64,000 nucleotides of DNA from Anaerolineales bacterium (lineage in GTDB: Bacteria; Chloroflexota; Anaerolineae; JAAEKA01): assembly GCA_020634615.1 (NCBI GenBank), contig JACKBI010000005.1:260196-324195 (forward strand), in the 5' to 3' direction. The notes under the pieces are model-generated. The model searched no databases. It was not told where the DNA came from and was given only the letters and a program-made list of their open reading frames with translations. The translations under genes and the position numbers were made by a program. Shown here piece after piece: positions 61,120 through 64,000 of this stretch (the stretch's first letter is position 1; each line of letters begins with the position of its first letter).

Positions 61120-64000
61120 ATGAAGGTATTGATCGTCGCCAAAACCCGCCAGGGTGCCGGCGCATGTATCGGCGGCATCACTCTCGATGGCCGCAGTGTG
61201 CGCCTGATCGCCGCGGACGCGGCTACCAACGAGCGTCCTGGCCTGGAATACGAGGTCGGCGATGTCTGGGAGATCGACGGCGCGCCCCCCAAAGAACTTA
61301 TCCCGCCGCACGTCGAGAACATTGTCGTCCGCGCGAAACGCCGGTTGGGGCCGATGAGCCGTCCGGACGTATTCATCGAGCGCCACATGCCGCCTTTGGC
61401 CGGTGGACCAGAACTGCTTTACGACGGATTGCTGCAAACGGGACGCAGCGGCGCGTTGTATGTCGCTGAAGCGGGCGGCATCCCCTCGCATAGCACCACC
61501 TTTTGGCAGCCTGACAAACCGCTGCGGCTGGTTACTGTCAGCAAGCGCCTGCGCTACAGTTACCCTGCGGGTGGCCGTGATCAATCTCTTGCGTTCGTTG
61601 GGTTTCAGGAGCCGCTGGATGTCATTCCGGCCGGCGCACTGGTGCGCGTCTCGCTGGCGCACTGGTGGGCGCGCCCCGAATTCCCGGACGATGAACGACG
61701 CTGCTACGTCCAGCTTTCCGGCTGGTATCTCGACGGCATCGCGGACAGACTGGCAGCGGCCGCCGCGACACCGGAGCCGCCTGCTCGCCTTCCTCCCGTT
61801 GTGCAAGCTCCACAAAACGGCCTGCCCGCAGCGGACGTGGATAGCGCCATGGCTGCCGCGCGTCGCACCCTCAAACAGGTTTTTGGCCACGACGACTTCT
61901 GGCCAAACCAGGCAGAAGTCATCGAGAACGTCCTGCGACGGCGCGACACATTGACGGTCATGCCCACTGGCGGCGGCAAGTCGGTCTGCTACCAGTTGCC
62001 CGCGCTGTTGTTCGATGGGCTGACGCTGGTCGTCTCACCGCTGATCGCGCTGATGCAGGACCAGGTGGACCAGCTGCGCGCGCTGGGCGTGGCGGCGGCG
62101 TTCCTCAACAGCACGCTGGATTACCGCGACTACACAGCAACCATGCAGCAGGCGCGGGACGGGCAGCTCAGCTTGTTGTACACGTCCCCCGAGACGCTGC
62201 TGCGACCGGAAACGCTGCGTCTGCTGGACGACAGCCGGCTGGCCAGCCTGGTGATCGACGAGGCGCATTGCATCTCCCAGTGGGGCCACGATTTTCGCCC
62301 GGAATACCGCCAGTTGCTGGACGTGCGCCGCCGCTACCGGGACGCGGTCTGCATCGCGCTGACGGCTACTGCGACGCCGCGAGTGCAGCGGGACATCCAG
62401 GAAAGCCTGGGGTTCGCCGATGCCGACGTGTTCGTGGCCAGCTTCAACCGGCGCAATCTGCAACTTGCCGTGCAGCCGCGCACGGGCGGCCTGAGCCAGG
62501 TGTTGACCTTCCTGCAAGACCACCGCGACCAGTCGGGAATCATCTATTGCAGCACGCGGGATCAGGTAGACAGCCTGGCGGCAGAGCTTGCCCAGCGCGG
62601 CTGGCCGGCCCTGCCTTACCATGCCGGACTGGACGACCGCACCCGGCAACAGAATCAGCAACGTTTCGTGCGCGAGGATGTGGCGATCATGGTGGCAACT
62701 ATCGCCTTCGGCATGGGAATCAACAAGTCCAATGTGCGTTTCGTGCTACATTACAACCTGCCCAAGGACGTGGAGAGCTACTATCAGGAGATCGGGCGGG
62801 GAGGGCGCGACGGATTGCCGGCCGACTGCCTGCTGCTTTTCAGCCAGTCTGACGTGCGCACCATCATGTATTTCATCGGCGAGGGCGCGGCGCACGAACA
62901 GCCGGGCCGGACCGCGCGCTTGCAGGCCATGGTGCGCTACGGCCAGAACCGGCAGTGCCGCCGCGAACCGCTGCTGGCGTACTTCGGCGAGACCTTCCAC
63001 GGGCCGTGCGACGCGTGCGACAACTGCCTGCGCCAGCCCGCGGCCGGCCAGCAACCTGGCGCCGGTCAGGTGGACGTGAGCGCACAGGCGCGCCTGCTGT
63101 TGGGCTGTGCACGCGACACCGGCCAGATGTTCGGCGCGACCCACCTGATCGACATCCTTTGCGGGTCGCAGAACCAGCGGGTGCTCAGCAAGCGCCACGA
63201 CCGATTGCCGTTTTATGGCACGGGCAAGGAGACGCACAAGCGCGACTGGCGACGGCTGGCCAACGAATTCATCATTCAGGGGTTGCTGGAGCAGGACATG
63301 CAGCATGGCAGCCTGCGCATTACGCCCAAGGGACAGGCGGTGCTGGACGGCGAACAGGTTTTCGTGACGCAGGCCGAGGTGCCGATCCGCGTTGCCAAGC
63401 CGGGCGAGCTGATCCACGACGCGACGTTGTTCGAGCATCTGCGCACGCTGCGCCGCGGGATGGCCGACGAGGCCGGTGTGCCGCCCTACGTGATCTTCTC
63501 GGACCGTACGCTGGTGGAAATGGCGACCTGGTTTCCCCAGTCGCGCGCCAGTCTTCTGCAAGTCGACGGCGTAGGGCAGCACAAGCTGGAGCGCTACGGC
63601 GAGGCGTTTCTGGCGGTCATCCAGGCTTACTGCCAGGAAAACGGGCTGAAAGAGGGCGTCAAGGCCGGCAGCGCGGCGACTGCGGTCATGCCACGCAAAG
63701 CAGGTGGTCGCCGGTTCGAAGAAGTGGGCGAGCAGTATGTCGAGGGCCAGTCTATCGAGCGCCTCATGGCCTTTTACGGCGTGCAGCGCAGCACCATCAT
63801 CAACCACCTGCGTACCTACGCCGAAGCCGGCAACGAACTGGACGTCCGGCGGCTGCGCGCCGACTCGCAACTGTCGCCCGAAGAGCAGGCGCGAGTCTTC
63901 GCCGCGCTGGCCGAACACGGCACCACCGCCCTGCGCCCGACCTACGACGCGCTGAACGAGACCGTCTCGTGGGAGGAACTGCACCTCCTGCGGCTGGTGT
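61120..64000 (+). CDS. RecQ-family DNA helicase with N-terminal OB-like extension (C-terminus outside window)
   Basis: 960 residues from ATG 61120 to the right edge without a stop. Residues 1 to about 215 (LIVAKTRQGAGACIGGITLDGRSVRLI... HWWARPEF) are not part of normal RecQ and look like the dual OB-fold (DuOB) type domain. The helicase follows: Walker A MPTGGGKS with K287, DEAH in VIDEAHCISQWGHDFRPEY, FNRRNL, GRGGRDG, and the zinc site C-x-RREPLLAYFG...CDACDNC. RQC, HRDC-like (LRTLRRGMADEAGVPPYVIFSD) and a C-terminal helix-turn-helix (SIERLMAFYGVQRSTIINHL) complete it. 3'-5' DNA unwinding is expected. Confidence 0.93.
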   Translation, partial: MKVLIVAKTRQGAGACIGGITLDGRSVRLIAADAATNERPGLEYEVGDVWEIDGAPPKELIPPHVENIVVRAKRRLGPMSRPDVFIERHMPPLAGGPELLYDGLLQTGRSGALYVAEAGGIPSHSTTFWQPDKPLRLVTVSKRLRYSYPAGGRDQSLAFVGFQEPLDVIPAGALVRVSLAHWWARPEFPDDERRCYVQLSGWYLDGIADRLAAAAATPEPPARLPPVVQAPQNGLPAADVDSAMAAARRTLKQVFGHDDFWPNQAEVIENVLRRRDTLTVMPTGGGKSVCYQLPALLFDGLTLVVSPLIALMQDQVDQLRALGVAAAFLNSTLDYRDYTATMQQARDGQLSLLYTSPETLLRPETLRLLDDSRLASLVIDEAHCISQWGHDFRPEYRQLLDVRRRYRDAVCIALTATATPRVQRDIQESLGFADADVFVASFNRRNLQLAVQPRTGGLSQVLTFLQDHRDQSGIIYCSTRDQVDSLAAELAQRGWPALPYHAGLDDRTRQQNQQRFVREDVAIMVATIAFGMGINKSNVRFVLHYNLPKDVESYYQEIGRGGRDGLPADCLLLFSQSDVRTIMYFIGEGAAHEQPGRTARLQAMVRYGQNRQCRREPLLAYFGETFHGPCDACDNCLRQPAAGQQPGAGQVDVSAQARLLLGCARDTGQMFGATHLIDILCGSQNQRVLSKRHDRLPFYGTGKETHKRDWRRLANEFIIQGLLEQDMQHGSLRITPKGQAVLDGEQVFVTQAEVPIRVAKPGELIHDATLFEHLRTLRRGMADEAGVPPYVIFSDRTLVEMATWFPQSRASLLQVDGVGQHKLERYGEAFLAVIQAYCQENGLKEGVKAGSAATAVMPRKAGGRRFEEVGEQYVEGQSIERLMAFYGVQRSTIINHLRTYAEAGNELDVRRLRADSQLSPEEQARVFAALAEHGTTALRPTYDALNETVSWEELHLLRLV

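Overview
The window is high-GC DNA that looks chromosomal and most resembles a Chloroflexota genome (Anaerolineae/Caldilineae-like). The reasons are large secreted beta-sandwich proteins with an Arg-rich C-terminal anchor, an A2-type caa3 oxidase operon with YtkA/FixH-like accessory proteins, GAF/HisKA_3 kinases, and many small palindromic intergenic repeats. The phylum call is inference from gene content; no rRNA or marker alignment was possible. I see no rRNA, tRNA, CRISPR array, transposase or prophage.

Layout. 1-12.1 kb: three large secreted surface proteins on the minus strand, the first cut by the left edge. The second and third share a 908-bp block identical by eye and matching 3' ends with double-hairpin terminators. 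12.8-15.5 kb: a NarL-type two-component system. 15.5-18.9 kb: an ArsR-type repressor divergent from a thiol-rich cluster (GcvH-like lipoyl protein, two putative zinc-binding DGC proteins, an OsmC-like protein, a CxxC mini-thioredoxin), with two operator-like palindromes 50 bp apart. 18.9-24.4 kb: a lipoprotein, a giant TPR membrane protein and a small membrane protein. 24.5-29.5 kb: a six-gene minus-strand unit (two small anchored proteins, ApbE, a ferric-reductase-like membrane protein, an OmpR-type regulator and its kinase). Its promoter and that of the neighbouring small membrane protein carry the same 11-bp-phased GCGTTAAG repeats at the same distance from an extended -10, so they probably form a local regulon.

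29.5-34.4 kb: an Ada-type repair protein, a GNAT enzyme, an ASKHA-like protein and an amidase. 34.4-38.8 kb: a DtxR-family regulator divergent from an EfeO/EfeU-like iron importer. 39.1-49.8 kb: a complete caa3 cytochrome oxidase operon (degenerate receiver, CoxB-cyt c, CoxA, subunits IV and III, CtaG, FixH-like, SURF1, Sco, FixH-like lipoprotein, FixG-like polyferredoxin, heme O synthase). 50.1-59.3 kb: gatC-gatA and gatB, the tRNA amidotransferase genes, separated by a sugar nucleotidyltransferase, an aminotransferase, a small toxin-antitoxin-like group and a saccharopine dehydrogenase-like gene. 59.3-64 kb: a DUF4160 pseudogene with its DUF2442 partner, then two DUF488 proteins followed by a RecQ helicase with an extra N-terminal domain that runs off the right edge.

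Repeats are a main theme. At least six palindromic families occupy intergenic spaces, and two of them sit in frame inside genes (a DGC protein and the amidase). The best candidates for under-described biology are the ArsR/lipoyl/DGC/OsmC/thioredoxin cluster, the GCGTTAAG regulon around ApbE, and the DUF488-DUF488-RecQ unit.
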